Program-made: the position numbers and the translations under genes
Shown: one piece after another, positions 6,791 through 15,601 of the stretch
Layout of the letters: every line of letters begins with the position of its first letter
How positions within the stretch are numbered: the first letter of the stretch is position 1
Notes under the pieces: generated by a model
What the model saw: only the letters and a program-made list of their open reading frames with translations
Told to the model about the DNA's origin: nothing
The model's database searches: none
NCBI GenBank assembly: GCA_946481735.1
Contig: CAMLOU010000058.1
Coordinates: 1-24,665 of the forward strand
DNA: 24,665 bases
From: an uncultured Cellvibrio sp.
GTDB taxonomy: Bacteria > Pseudomonadota > Gammaproteobacteria > Pseudomonadales > Cellvibrionaceae
Reading direction: 5' to 3'

Positions 6791-9259
6791 GTGATAAAGA
6801 TACGAGCGGCACTCCTGCTGAGTGCGTTGATGCTCACGCAAGGTTGTCAGTCCGTCTTTACATCTTATGGGGCGGGCAATGTCAGCCGCGTGATCAACCC
6901 GGCCAGTTACCAGTGTGATGGAGGTCAAATCCTCAATGCCGGGGTGGTAGAGCCCCAGGTGCGCGATTGTGCTGCGCCCACCCGCCTGTACCCCCAGTTG
7001 GTTTCCCCCGCTGCCGATCAACCTACCATGACCCACCGCTGGTGGGGCTCTGTGGCCTTTCATGGCGAAATGACCACCGGTAACACCCGTCAGGCAGGCT
7101 ACATTACGCCGGACCCCATCACCGCGCGGATCAGCGAACGCGGTGCGCGCATTCTTGGCATTCCCAGCGGCTTGCGCACTGGCGACAAGGAGTATGCCTA
7201 CCGCATTCCCGAACCCTATCGCGAGGTCTTCGATGGCATGGCGGTGGGTAATTCGGTTAGCGACCAACTCCAGGCGTACCTCAAAGATTTCAGCGATGGC
7301 TCGGTGACCGTGCAGTGGCGCAGCGACGCGACACCGGTGATGGAAGCCACCTTTGTCCACGGCTCACCTTACGTGTACTTCACCGCGCTGGATGGCGAAC
7401 TTATCCTGCGGACCCATGCCGCTGACGGCGATCAGAAGGGCATCTTCCACCGTGGCGACAACACCCTGGGACTCTGGACCGACGTGGCGGGCAACCGCCA
7501 CTATTTTCTGCTGGTGGGTAATGAGAGCACCCGTTTCAGTGGTGTGGCGGGTAACGACATCCGGGTTGGCCACGGCAAGCAATTAACCGTTGCGCTCCTG
7601 CCGTTGAGCAAGGGCACGCCGGACGAGGCCATGATCAGGACGTTTACGACCTACGCCCGGCAACGGGTGGATGAAGTGCGCATCGACTACGCCGTCAATC
7701 GCCGTAATAACCAGGTTACCGTGACACATCAGTACCGCTTTAATGGAGATTCGGTCACTACATTGGCAGGGATGCTGCCCCTCCATTGGAAAAACTCCAC
7801 CCAGACCACCACCGACTACCAGGTGCGCAGCGCACGTGGCCTGACCCGCTTTGCCGCCACTGATCGGTTCAGCTACACCTTGCCGTTCGTGGGGGTGTTG
7901 CCCTTCTTCCCGGCCGGTATCGGCGATTACGACCCGGCGCAATTGCGCGCATTGATTACCGGGTTTGTTAATCAGGGGCCGGCACAATGGAATACCCACA
8001 AGGACACCTACTGGACCGGCAAGATGCTCGGCCGAGCCGCAGAGCTGGCTGCTATCGCCCGCGATCACGACATGGTGGCGGAGGCAGATCAACTGATCGA
8101 CTGGCTAAAGCGGGAGATGGAAGACTGGTTCCGCGCCGACACCAGCGGCGAGCTGGATAGCAGCAAATACTTTGTGTATGACCAGGATTGGAACACCCTG
8201 CTGGGCTTTAACGAATCCTTCTTTGCACACCAGCAATTGAATGACCACCATTTCCACTACGGTTATTTTGTCCGCGCCGCCGCCGAGGTATGCCGTGTGG
8301 AGCCCGACTGGTGCAGTGCCAGGCAGTATGGCCCGATGGTGGAGTTGCTGATCCGCGACTACGCAGCCGGGCGCGACGATCCCCTGTTTCCCTACCTGCG
8401 CAACTTCGACCCCGCTTATGGCTTTTCCTGGGCCTCGGGCAACGCCAACTTTGTGCTGGGCAACAACAACGAATCCACATCCGAGGCGGCTAACGCTTAC
8501 GGTGCCATCATCCTTTACGGCTTGATTACCGGGCAACAAGCGCTGGTAGATCGGGGCATTTACCTGCATGCCTCATCGACCGCGACTTATTGGGAATACT
8601 GGAACAATATTGATCGTCACACCGGCAAGGGGGCGGACTACGACAACTTTCCGCCGGAATATACCAAGCCCACCACCTCGATTATCTGGGGCAACGGCCA
8701 TGTGTTCACCACCTGGTTCAGTGAGGCTTACGCCCACATTCTGGGCATCCAGGGCTTGCCGTTGAGTCCGCTGGTGCTGCATATCGGGCAGCACGCGGAT
8801 TACCTGAAAGATTACGTGACCCTCGGGTTGTCTGAGTCGAGCAATGGCAAGCCGTCCGGGTTGCCTGCCAACCAGTGGCCGGATGTCTGGTGGAATATCT
8901 GGGCCATGACGGACGGCGCCGCTGCAGCCGCTGACTTTGCCAGCCGGGCCTTTGACTATCGCCCGGAAGAGGGTGAAACCAGGGCCCATACCTACCACTG
9001 GATTCACACATACAAACAACTGGGCCATGTGGCTACCGGCACCGGTGAACTGACGGCATCGAGTCCGGCGGCGGTCGCCTTTGATAAAGACGGCTTGATG
9101 ACCTACATCGCCTACAACGTCCACTGCGCGCCCAGGCAAGTCACCTTTTCCGATGGCATGGTATTGACTGTGCCCGGTAACAGCTTTCGGATCAAAACCA
9201 GTGATCAGGCTCCGGATTCAGCGCCTGCCCCCGCAACTTGTGCGGTATCAGGTCAATGA
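6791..9259 (+). CDS. GH81 endo-beta-1,3-glucanase, predicted lipoprotein
   Basis: 822 aa with a GTG start at 6791. The N-terminus (IRAALLLSALMLTQGCQS) is a signal peptide with a lipobox-like LTQGC, Cys19, so the enzyme is probably anchored to a membrane; the lipobox is not perfect. Family GH81 is recognisable from MTHRWWGSVAF near the N-terminus, DHHFHYGYFVRAAAE, DPLFPYLRNFDPAYGFSWASG and NNNESTSEAANAYGA. By family knowledge Asp485 (in NDHHFHYGY) is the catalytic acid candidate, and Glu561 and Glu565 (NNNESTSEA) supply the base or assist. All three are present with usual spacing, so the enzyme should be active, hydrolysing internal beta-1,3 bonds of laminarin or similar glucans by inversion. 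There is no CBM or serine linker in this protein, unlike its divergent neighbour. RBS is weak (CAGGGCG). Followed after 36 nt by a solute-binding protein gene. Confidence 0.93.
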   Translation: MIKIRAALLLSALMLTQGCQSVFTSYGAGNVSRVINPASYQCDGGQILNAGVVEPQVRDCAAPTRLYPQLVSPAADQPTMTHRWWGSVAFHGEMTTGNTRQAGYITPDPITARISERGARILGIPSGLRTGDKEYAYRIPEPYREVFDGMAVGNSVSDQLQAYLKDFSDGSVTVQWRSDATPVMEATFVHGSPYVYFTALDGELILRTHAADGDQKGIFHRGDNTLGLWTDVAGNRHYFLLVGNESTRFSGVAGNDIRVGHGKQLTVALLPLSKGTPDEAMIRTFTTYARQRVDEVRIDYAVNRRNNQVTVTHQYRFNGDSVTTLAGMLPLHWKNSTQTTTDYQVRSARGLTRFAATDRFSYTLPFVGVLPFFPAGIGDYDPAQLRALITGFVNQGPAQWNTHKDTYWTGKMLGRAAELAAIARDHDMVAEADQLIDWLKREMEDWFRADTSGELDSSKYFVYDQDWNTLLGFNESFFAHQQLNDHHFHYGYFVRAAAEVCRVEPDWCSARQYGPMVELLIRDYAAGRDDPLFPYLRNFDPAYGFSWASGNANFVLGNNNESTSEAANAYGAIILYGLITGQQALVDRGIYLHASSTATYWEYWNNIDRHTGKGADYDNFPPEYTKPTTSIIWGNGHVFTTWFSEAYAHILGIQGLPLSPLVLHIGQHADYLKDYVTLGLSESSNGKPSGLPANQWPDVWWNIWAMTDGAAAAADFASRAFDYRPEEGETRAHTYHWIHTYKQLGHVATGTGELTASSPAAVAFDKDGLMTYIAYNVHCAPRQVTFSDGMVLTVPGNSFRIKTSDQAPDSAPAPATCAVSGQ

Positions 9260-9295
9260 CATGTTTATTAAAAAGCGTTTGGTGAGAGGAAAACC

Positions 9296-10186
9296 ATGAG
9301 CATTCGTCCACTTCATATCGTCTCTGTCCTGCTGATTTGTTCGCCGTTGCTGTTTTTATGGCACTACACCAGCTCGAATCCCCAGGGCACTGTCATCAAG
9401 TTCTGGAATGGCAATAAAACCAGTTCCCGCCAGGCCTACGAGCGCGATGTATTGCACGCGGCGCTGGAGGTTACCCGCAAGGGCTACGGCGAAATCCCGG
9501 TGGTGGAGGATGTGACTGATTATCCCGACCCGGCGGATGAAGCTGCGATATTTCGCACCAAGGGTTTTGATGTCTTCGGTACGGTGGCGGGCAATCCCAA
9601 GCTGGCCAAGGAGGACAAGATCCTGATTCCCCACCCCATGATGAAAGGCTTGCTGGGGTATCGCCTGTTGATCATCCGCACCGCTGACCGCGATACCTTT
9701 GCCGGCATCCGCACCGCCGAGCAATTGCAACAGCAGCGCCTGGGTATTCCATTCGGCTGGGCCGATGCGGCGCTATTCCGCCACAACAAATATCCCGTGG
9801 TAGAAGAAGGCACCTTTGACGATCTGTTCACTCGCCTGCGCAACAAGCAATTTGATTATGTTTCGTTCGGTGCAAACGAAGTGGAGGGTGTATATCAGGA
9901 GCGTGCCGCCGTTCCCGAGGGTTTGCAAACCGATGAACAACTTTTGCTCTACTACCCTTTCCCGCTGGTGTTCTACGTCAACCCGGAAAACAAGGAGCTG
10001 GCGCGGCGCATTGATCAGGGAATGCAAATCATTATTAAAAATGGCGAGCTGGACAAAATTTTTCAGCGTCACTACGGCAATCTGGCGGAGCGTTTACAGT
10101 TAAAAAATCGCCAACTCATTACCTTGGAAAATCCGCTGTTGCCGGACGCACTGGCTGACTACGAATCCGATCTGTTGAGCGATTAG
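9296..10186 (+). CDS. Orphan extracytoplasmic solute-binding protein (SBP family 3-like)
   Basis: 296 aa, ATG preceded by AGAGGA 5 nt upstream. One hydrophobic segment (about residues 5-22) is not followed by a clear signal-peptidase site, so it may be an N-terminal membrane anchor with a periplasmic domain. The body resembles type-2 periplasmic binding proteins of the amino-acid/transporter substrate-binding group: GYRLLIIRTADRD hinge, an AEQLQQQRLGIPFGWADA segment, FDDLFTRLRNKQFDYVSF, and the C-terminal FYVNPENKELARRIDQGMQ...KIFQRHYG pattern. No permease or ATPase gene is near, so classical ABC uptake is not supported. Being 36 nt behind GH81, it is probably co-transcribed and could act as a ligand sensor or a partner to a distant membrane protein. 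The ligand is unknown. Confidence 0.8.
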   Translation: MSIRPLHIVSVLLICSPLLFLWHYTSSNPQGTVIKFWNGNKTSSRQAYERDVLHAALEVTRKGYGEIPVVEDVTDYPDPADEAAIFRTKGFDVFGTVAGNPKLAKEDKILIPHPMMKGLLGYRLLIIRTADRDTFAGIRTAEQLQQQRLGIPFGWADAALFRHNKYPVVEEGTFDDLFTRLRNKQFDYVSFGANEVEGVYQERAAVPEGLQTDEQLLLYYPFPLVFYVNPENKELARRIDQGMQIIIKNGELDKIFQRHYGNLAERLQLKNRQLITLENPLLPDALADYESDLLSD

Positions 10187-10426
10187 TTTTTGTCTTCGTG
10201 ACAGTAAGGACCGCCTGCATTATCAGGTTGCATGCCACGGCGTGGTGCACGATTTCTGTACAGTGCAAATGAAAACAATTGGTGCGCGATGTTAAAAAAC
10301 GTTTTGCTTTTGCCTCGTCATTGCGCAGAGAAATTTCACACCTGTAACGCGCTGACAGTGCTGTCCCTGAAAAAGAAAATAACGGGAATGAATGCTGAAA
10401 AAGGCGAAAAAAATTTATCTTTACAC

Positions 10427-10436
10427 TTCCCACTTT
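10427..10436. promoter_or_regulatory. Extra TTCCCACTTT half-site upstream of the receptor
   Basis: TTCCCACTTT is identical to the first block of the shared element 68 nt downstream and is the inverse of the AAAGTGGGA block. An equivalent extra copy occurs upstream of GH3 at 21260-21269. Confidence 0.5.
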
Positions 10437-10494
10437 TATTTTGGCGCACCTTTGGAATTTGTCTAAGTTATTGATAAATAAATAAAAAATTGTG

Positions 10495-10559
10495 TTCCCA
10501 CTTTAAAAAAGTAAAAGTGAGATAGTTCATGTTGGTATTAGCCGCCAAAGTGGGACGAC
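10495..10559 (+). promoter_or_regulatory. Shared upstream element, copy 2 (before the TonB-dependent receptor)
   Basis: Blocks: TTCCCACTTT (10495-10504), AAAAGTGA (10513-10520), CATGTTG (10528-10534), GGGACGAC (10552-10559). The last block is part of AAAGTGGGACGAC (10547-10559), whose AAAGTGGGA is the exact inverse of the first block's TCCCACTTT. It lies 246 nt before the receptor start. Best-preserved of the copies. Confidence 0.75.
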
Positions 10560-10805
10560 GCTTGCAGGCAGGGAGTGGAAATATCGCCTAGCGTTAGAGT
10601 GGGGTTGGTTTAGTTAACGTCTAATAAACAACCAACACGCAATAACTTTAGTCAGTAGTAACTCGGTTGTTATGGATTGTTAAATAAAAAAATCGCCTCT
10701 ATTCCCAAAGGCGTCCATACCTCTGCAACCAAGGTTCCCTTTACGTAGGGGTGTGCGGCAGTACCGGGTAAATAATTCCAGACGAATAAGAAACCGGAGA
10801 ATTTC

Positions 10806-13800
10806 ATGAACAAAAAAACAGTAGGCTTCAAGAAGAAACTTATTGCGACGGCAGTGGCTTCTTACGCCCTTGTGGGGTTAAGTGGTACCACTATCGCGCA
10901 AGAAAGCGGCGAGATGGTTGAAGAAATCGTCGTTACCGGTATCCGGGGCAGTTTGCAGCGTTCTATGGATATCAAACGCGAGTCGCAAGGTGTGGTAGAT
11001 GCGATCTCCGCTGAAGATATCGGTAAATTCCCTGATACCAACCTGGCAGAATCCCTGCAACGTATTACGGGTGTGTCGATTGACCGTAACAATGGTGAAG
11101 GCTCCAAAGTCACCGTACGTGGTTTCGGCCCAGACTACAACCTGGTGACCTTGAACGGTCGCCAGATGCCCGGTACCACTATCGAAGCAACCAGCTCATC
11201 TGGTTCTCGCTCCTTTGACTTCTCTAACCTGGCATCTGAAGGCATCAGCGGTGTAGAAGTGTACAAAACCGTTCGTGCCGAGAATCCGGCCGGTGGTTTG
11301 GGTGCGACCATCAACATCAAAACAGCTCGTCCACTGGATAATCCAGGTCAACAATTCTCAGCGGGCGTAAAAGGTGTTTATGACGATTCAGCAGAAGATC
11401 CGTCGTTGACCCCGGAAATTTCCGGTATCTACAGCAATACCTTTGCCGATGACCGTTTCGGTGTTGGTGTGTCTATGAGCTATCAGGAGCGCGAAGGCGG
11501 TAACGCGAACGCACAAATTGGTACTGGCTGGCGCTACTTTCCAGCTGGTAGTTCGGGCTGGGGTGCAATTGGTGATCTGGGTAACGCGGCCAATCACGAA
11601 AACGCGCCATCAGGCAGCGATATCTATGGTGTTCCGCAACAAGCTGGCTATAGCTTCAACGAATATGAGCGTAAGCGCTTGAATGGTCAGTTGGTACTGC
11701 AATTTGCACCGACAGACAATATTACCTCTACATTGGATTACACCTACTCCAAGAAAGAAGAGTCTTCAAAATTCTCTGACGTAGGTGCCTGGTTTAACTT
11801 TGGCGGTACACGTCGCTCCAGTTGGACTGACAACAGTGACGGCACGGGCGATCCGGTTGTTGAGTCTCCGTACTTCTATGAAGAAGCCGGACTGACACCT
11901 GCCGGTGGAAGAGGCGCGGATTTAACCTTCGGTGCCGGCTTTAACTCCAGCGTTAACGAAAACGAATCTATCGGCTTGAATGTTCAGTGGGATGTCACTG
12001 ATCGCTTGAGCTTTGAATTCGACATTCACAGTTCTGATGCGGAATCCAAACCAGACAGTGAATACGGTAACAACAACATCATTACTACTTCAGCGTTTGT
12101 GCGGGACAGCTCTGCCGTTTATATGGGATCTGACCTGCCAGTCTTGAATGTGGGTATTTTGAACAGCGACGGCACCAGCGAGCTGCGTGTTGAAGATCTG
12201 CAAATTACCGGTAGCTCATTCCGTAACGCACAAATGCGTCATGAGATTGATCAATTTCAGGTCAAGGGTAATTTCGAATTCACTGACAACCTGAATATTG
12301 ACTTCGGTGTGTCTCGCATTGAGCAATCTAACCGTTCTACATTTGCCAACAACCAGCGTGATACCTGGGGTGGCCTGGGTAGTGAAGGTGATGTTCCGCA
12401 AGAGAGCTACCAACTGGATGATATCGCCAGCTACTTCGACAACGTAAGTGGTAATGGTCGTCCGGAGTTGCTTGGTCAGCGCTTCGTTGCTGATTTTGAT
12501 GCGGTTGTACAATACGCGGCAGATAATCTGGACGATGGCGGCGGTTTCGCTAATTGTGCCAACGGTGGTACTTACTACTGTATGAACCCGAAACCGGATG
12601 ATATGCGCCTGATTGAGGAAGATTCGGACAGCGTATGGGTCCAGCTGAATCATGAAGGCGAGTTAGGCTTGCCATATCGCGTAGCAGCGGGTGTTCGCTA
12701 CGAAGATACAACGACTCGTTCCTACGCTACGCCGCTTGAGCTGCAGTACACCGGCGAAGTGGTATGGATTGGTGCGGGTGAGATGTATCTGGTTGCCGCT
12801 GAAGATTACGAAGTGACTCCGGTCAAGCAAGGTGAAGGTGGGTATGACTACTTCCTGCCATCCTTGGACCTTGCTATTGATATTACCGACGATGTGGTTG
12901 TTCGCGCATCTTATGGCCGTAGCCTGGGTCGTCCTCTCTGGAACCAGATGGCTGGCTTGTCTATCGGGCGTGGCGTTGGTGCAACACCAGGCAACCCGAC
13001 CGTTGACGCTGGCGGTGGCGGTAGTCGTGGTAACGTTAACCTGAAGCCAATCATCGCGGATAACTTCGACCTCTCTGTTGAGTGGTACTACGATGAAGCG
13101 AGCTACGTTTCTGTGGGCTACTACAGAAAAGATGTTGAGAACTTCATTGGTACTACGTCGGTCATTGAAGAAGACCTGATTTATGCACCCAACCCATCCG
13201 CGGGTGACCGTCGTCAGGACGCAATTGATGCGGGTGTTGACCAATGGAACTCTGCAGCCGTTAAGGAATGGATTGTTAATAACTCATCTGAAGGCGTAGA
13301 TACCACCAAGAATCCGGCTTGGGTATATGGTGTAGAAGGTGATCCAAACGTTCGCTTCCGCATTACCGAATTCCTGAACGAACAAGAAGCAACGTTTGAC
13401 GGTTTTGAATTCGCCGTTCAACACACCTTCTGGGATACCGGTTTTGGTGTTGTTGCTAACTACACCATTAGCGATTCCGATACCAACTACGATGATGCTG
13501 ATATCGTTGAGCCGCAATTTGCTCTAACGGGTCTGAGTGACAGCGCCAACTTCATCGCCTTCTATGAGAAGAACGGAGTTCAAGTGCGCTTAAGTTACAA
13601 CTGGCGTGATACCTACCTGAATGGTACCGCTGACGGTGTGGGTGCTAACCCCACTTATGTGGAGGACTACCAGCAGTTTGATATCAACGCCAGCTACGAC
13701 ATCAACGATAACTTCACGATCTTCCTTGAAGGTATCAATATCACGGATGAATACCGTCGTACGTATGGCCGTACCAGCATGTACACCACTGGTGTTTTCA

Positions 13801-13844
13801 CCAGCGGTCCACGCTACAACATCGGCGCACGTTACACTTTCTAA
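10806..13844 (+). CDS. TonB-dependent outer-membrane receptor
   Basis: 1012 aa; GGAGA lies 5 nt before the ATG at 10806. Signal peptide residues 1-32 (basic start, then IATAVASYALVGLSG, cleavage near IAQ). A TonB-box-like EEIVVTG (about 39-45) continues into IRGSLQRSMDIKR, typical of the large carbohydrate-associated receptors of Xanthomonas, Caulobacter and Alteromonadales. The plug domain spans about 55-165 (GKFPDTNLAESLQRITGVSI, VRGFGPDYNLVTLNG, VEVYKTV, GGLGATINIKTARPLD). The remainder is a 22-strand-type barrel ending in GARYTF with terminal Phe. It should import oligosaccharides across the outer membrane using TonB energy. The substrate is inferred as beta-1,3-gluco-oligosaccharides from the shared element and the flanking GH81 and GH3 genes. 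An intrinsic terminator follows at 13881. Confidence 0.95.
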   Translation: MNKKTVGFKKKLIATAVASYALVGLSGTTIAQESGEMVEEIVVTGIRGSLQRSMDIKRESQGVVDAISAEDIGKFPDTNLAESLQRITGVSIDRNNGEGSKVTVRGFGPDYNLVTLNGRQMPGTTIEATSSSGSRSFDFSNLASEGISGVEVYKTVRAENPAGGLGATINIKTARPLDNPGQQFSAGVKGVYDDSAEDPSLTPEISGIYSNTFADDRFGVGVSMSYQEREGGNANAQIGTGWRYFPAGSSGWGAIGDLGNAANHENAPSGSDIYGVPQQAGYSFNEYERKRLNGQLVLQFAPTDNITSTLDYTYSKKEESSKFSDVGAWFNFGGTRRSSWTDNSDGTGDPVVESPYFYEEAGLTPAGGRGADLTFGAGFNSSVNENESIGLNVQWDVTDRLSFEFDIHSSDAESKPDSEYGNNNIITTSAFVRDSSAVYMGSDLPVLNVGILNSDGTSELRVEDLQITGSSFRNAQMRHEIDQFQVKGNFEFTDNLNIDFGVSRIEQSNRSTFANNQRDTWGGLGSEGDVPQESYQLDDIASYFDNVSGNGRPELLGQRFVADFDAVVQYAADNLDDGGGFANCANGGTYYCMNPKPDDMRLIEEDSDSVWVQLNHEGELGLPYRVAAGVRYEDTTTRSYATPLELQYTGEVVWIGAGEMYLVAAEDYEVTPVKQGEGGYDYFLPSLDLAIDITDDVVVRASYGRSLGRPLWNQMAGLSIGRGVGATPGNPTVDAGGGGSRGNVNLKPIIADNFDLSVEWYYDEASYVSVGYYRKDVENFIGTTSVIEEDLIYAPNPSAGDRRQDAIDAGVDQWNSAAVKEWIVNNSSEGVDTTKNPAWVYGVEGDPNVRFRITEFLNEQEATFDGFEFAVQHTFWDTGFGVVANYTISDSDTNYDDADIVEPQFALTGLSDSANFIAFYEKNGVQVRLSYNWRDTYLNGTADGVGANPTYVEDYQQFDINASYDINDNFTIFLEGINITDEYRRTYGRTSMYTTGVFTSGPRYNIGARYTF

Positions 13845-13880
13845 TGTGTAGTTGATGTACAAGGATGCCGTTCAGGCTCG

Positions 13881-13913
13881 AAAAAGCCGCTGAATATTCA
13901 GCGGCTTTTTTTT
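13881..13913 (+). terminator. Intrinsic terminator after the TonB-dependent receptor
   Basis: A perfect palindrome GCCGCTGAATATTCAGCGGC (13886-13905) is followed by eight T and preceded by five A, so it can act mainly on the plus strand and partly on the minus. It separates the receptor from the halogenase cluster, which then needs its own promoter or read-through. Confidence 0.93.
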
Positions 13914-13948
13914 ACCGCGCCAAGGCATGACTTTAATCGGAATAAATT

Positions 13949-13958
13949 CAAACGTTTG
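13949..13958. promoter_or_regulatory. Candidate LacI-type operator before the halogenase cluster
   Basis: CAAACGTTTG is a perfect 10-bp palindrome centred on CG, the core shape of many LacI-family operators. It sits 54 nt before the first halogenase start and just after the receptor terminator, in an AT-rich stretch where the cluster promoter is expected. No such regulator is in the window; a 10-bp palindrome can occur by chance. Confidence 0.35.
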
Positions 13959-14012
13959 CGTAAATAAGCGCCTATTCTTAGTAAAAAGCGATTCGTAGGC
14001 AGGAAGAGTTGT

Positions 14013-15590
14013 ATGGGTAAGCCAGTAACATCGATTGTCATTGTCGGAGGCGGCACCGCCGGTTGGTTGACGGCGGGTACTCTGGCAGCTGCGCATGCCC
14101 AGGGGCGTGGGCGGAATGTATCGATTACGCTGGTTGAGTCGCCCACCGTAAATATTCTGGGGGTCGGTGAGGGTACCTGGCCTTCAATGCGCGATACCTT
14201 AAAAACCATGGGCATTGCAGAGGCGGATTTTATTCGCTGCTGTGATGCAAGTTTTAAACAGGGTTCCCGCTTTGTCGGATGGCAGTCGGGCAAGCGGGAA
14301 TCCTACTATCATCCCTTCACCTTGCCGGAAGCCTGGGGTGAACTGAACCTGGCGCGAATCTGGCCTGCATTCCGTGATCAGGTCGCTTTTGCAGAAGCCG
14401 TGTGTCCGCAGAGCCTGGTATGTGACAGCCAACTGGCGCCCAAAGAAGCGAGCACGCCGCAATACGATTATCTGTTGAATTATGGGTATCACCTGGATGC
14501 TGGAAAGTTTGCTGCTTTTCTTAAGCAGCACTGCTGTGATGTCTTGGGTGTGCGCTATATTTCAGCGGATGTAGCCGCCGTGGAGTCGGATAGCGAAGGG
14601 TTTATTACCGCATTGAAAACCCGGGAAGCCGGTGATATCAGTGGCGATTTATTTATCGATTGCTCCGGCTTCGCGGCCTTGTTGCTGGGGCAGCATTATG
14701 GTGTCCCCTTTATAAATAAACGTGACATTCTGTTTAACGATACGGCGCTCGCCGTTCAGGTTCCGTATAAAGATAATGCAAGCCCGATAAAAAGTTACAC
14801 GCAGTCGACGGCGCAATCCTCTGGCTGGATATGGGATATCGGTCTGCAGAGCCGTCGCGGAATAGGTCACGTTTATTCTTCACGTTTTACCAGCGACGCC
14901 GATGCCGAACGAGACCTGATGGCCTACCTGCAGGCCACCGATAGTCCGGCAGCGCAAACCGATATTCGCAAGATCTCTTTCGCACCGGGTCATCGGGAAA
15001 AGTTTTGGGTAAAAAATTGCGTTGCCGTTGGTGTATCAGCGGGTTTCATCGAACCTTTGGAAGCATCGGCACTCGTGATGATCGAACTGGCGGCTAAAAT
15101 GCTGGCGGAACAAATGCCGGCAACCATCGAGATGATGTTACCCTTGGCGAAGCGCTATAACGGTAAATTCAGTTACCATTGGCAGCGTGTTATTGAGTTC
15201 CTGAAACTTCACTATGTACTATCATCAAGAACGGACTCCGCTTACTGGCAGGAAAATAAAAATCCGGCGAGCATACCTGACAGCCTGCAAGACTTATTGT
15301 GTCTATGGCGTTATCAGCCGCCTTGGGCATACGATTGCCCGCAGCGTGAAGAATTGTTTTCCTCGGCAAGTTTTCAGTATGTGCTGTATGGTATGGACTT
15401 CCCGCAGGACCTTGTCGCCGGGTACCAAAAACCTGGCCAGAAAGAACTGCATCTGGCACAGCAATACTTTGAGAAAAATGCCCGGCAAACGCGTCGCTTG
15501 CTCGGCCGGTTGCCAGGACACCGCGAACTGTTGATGCATCTCTCGAAGATGAACCAGCCGGTTGATTCGATTAAACAACTCATAAATTAA
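14013..15590 (+). CDS. Flavin-dependent tryptophan-halogenase homologue 1
   Basis: 525 aa; AGGAAGAG lies just before the ATG at 14013. The FAD-binding GGGTAGW (12-18) and NILGVGEGTWP segment place it in the tryptophan-halogenase family (PF04820). The catalytic Lys equivalent is Lys82 (SFKQGSRF) and the family Glu is in EPLEAS (Glu350). The second signature WxWxIP is altered to WIWDIG (272-277, Pro to Gly). Flavin halogenases oxidise halide with FADH2 and O2 and chlorinate or brominate an indole or other aromatic; related receptor-linked members have undefined substrates. No flavin reductase is encoded here. It is first in a run of seven genes with small gaps. The altered motif could mean changed activity, so halogenation itself is not certain. 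Confidence 0.88.
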   Translation: MGKPVTSIVIVGGGTAGWLTAGTLAAAHAQGRGRNVSITLVESPTVNILGVGEGTWPSMRDTLKTMGIAEADFIRCCDASFKQGSRFVGWQSGKRESYYHPFTLPEAWGELNLARIWPAFRDQVAFAEAVCPQSLVCDSQLAPKEASTPQYDYLLNYGYHLDAGKFAAFLKQHCCDVLGVRYISADVAAVESDSEGFITALKTREAGDISGDLFIDCSGFAALLLGQHYGVPFINKRDILFNDTALAVQVPYKDNASPIKSYTQSTAQSSGWIWDIGLQSRRGIGHVYSSRFTSDADAERDLMAYLQATDSPAAQTDIRKISFAPGHREKFWVKNCVAVGVSAGFIEPLEASALVMIELAAKMLAEQMPATIEMMLPLAKRYNGKFSYHWQRVIEFLKLHYVLSSRTDSAYWQENKNPASIPDSLQDLLCLWRYQPPWAYDCPQREELFSSASFQYVLYGMDFPQDLVAGYQKPGQKELHLAQQYFEKNARQTRRLLGRLPGHRELLMHLSKMNQPVDSIKQLIN

Positions 15591-15601
15591 GATGATCTCC
15601 T

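Larger units (their letters stand above)
10187..10805. other. Intergenic region upstream of the TonB-dependent receptor
   Basis: It contains no gene I can support; an 80-codon frame at 10232-10474 lacks any recognisable feature. It becomes AT-rich from about 10380 and holds an isolated TTCCCACTTT half-site (10427-10436), the full shared element (10495-10559), and about 245 nt of leader before the receptor start. No clear terminator follows the solute-binding protein gene. Confidence 0.6.

Noticed and set aside
10232..10474. 80-codon frame before the TonB receptor
   Set aside because: Composition drifts with the AT-rich promoter region, no recognisable features, overlaps a TTCCCACTTT site.
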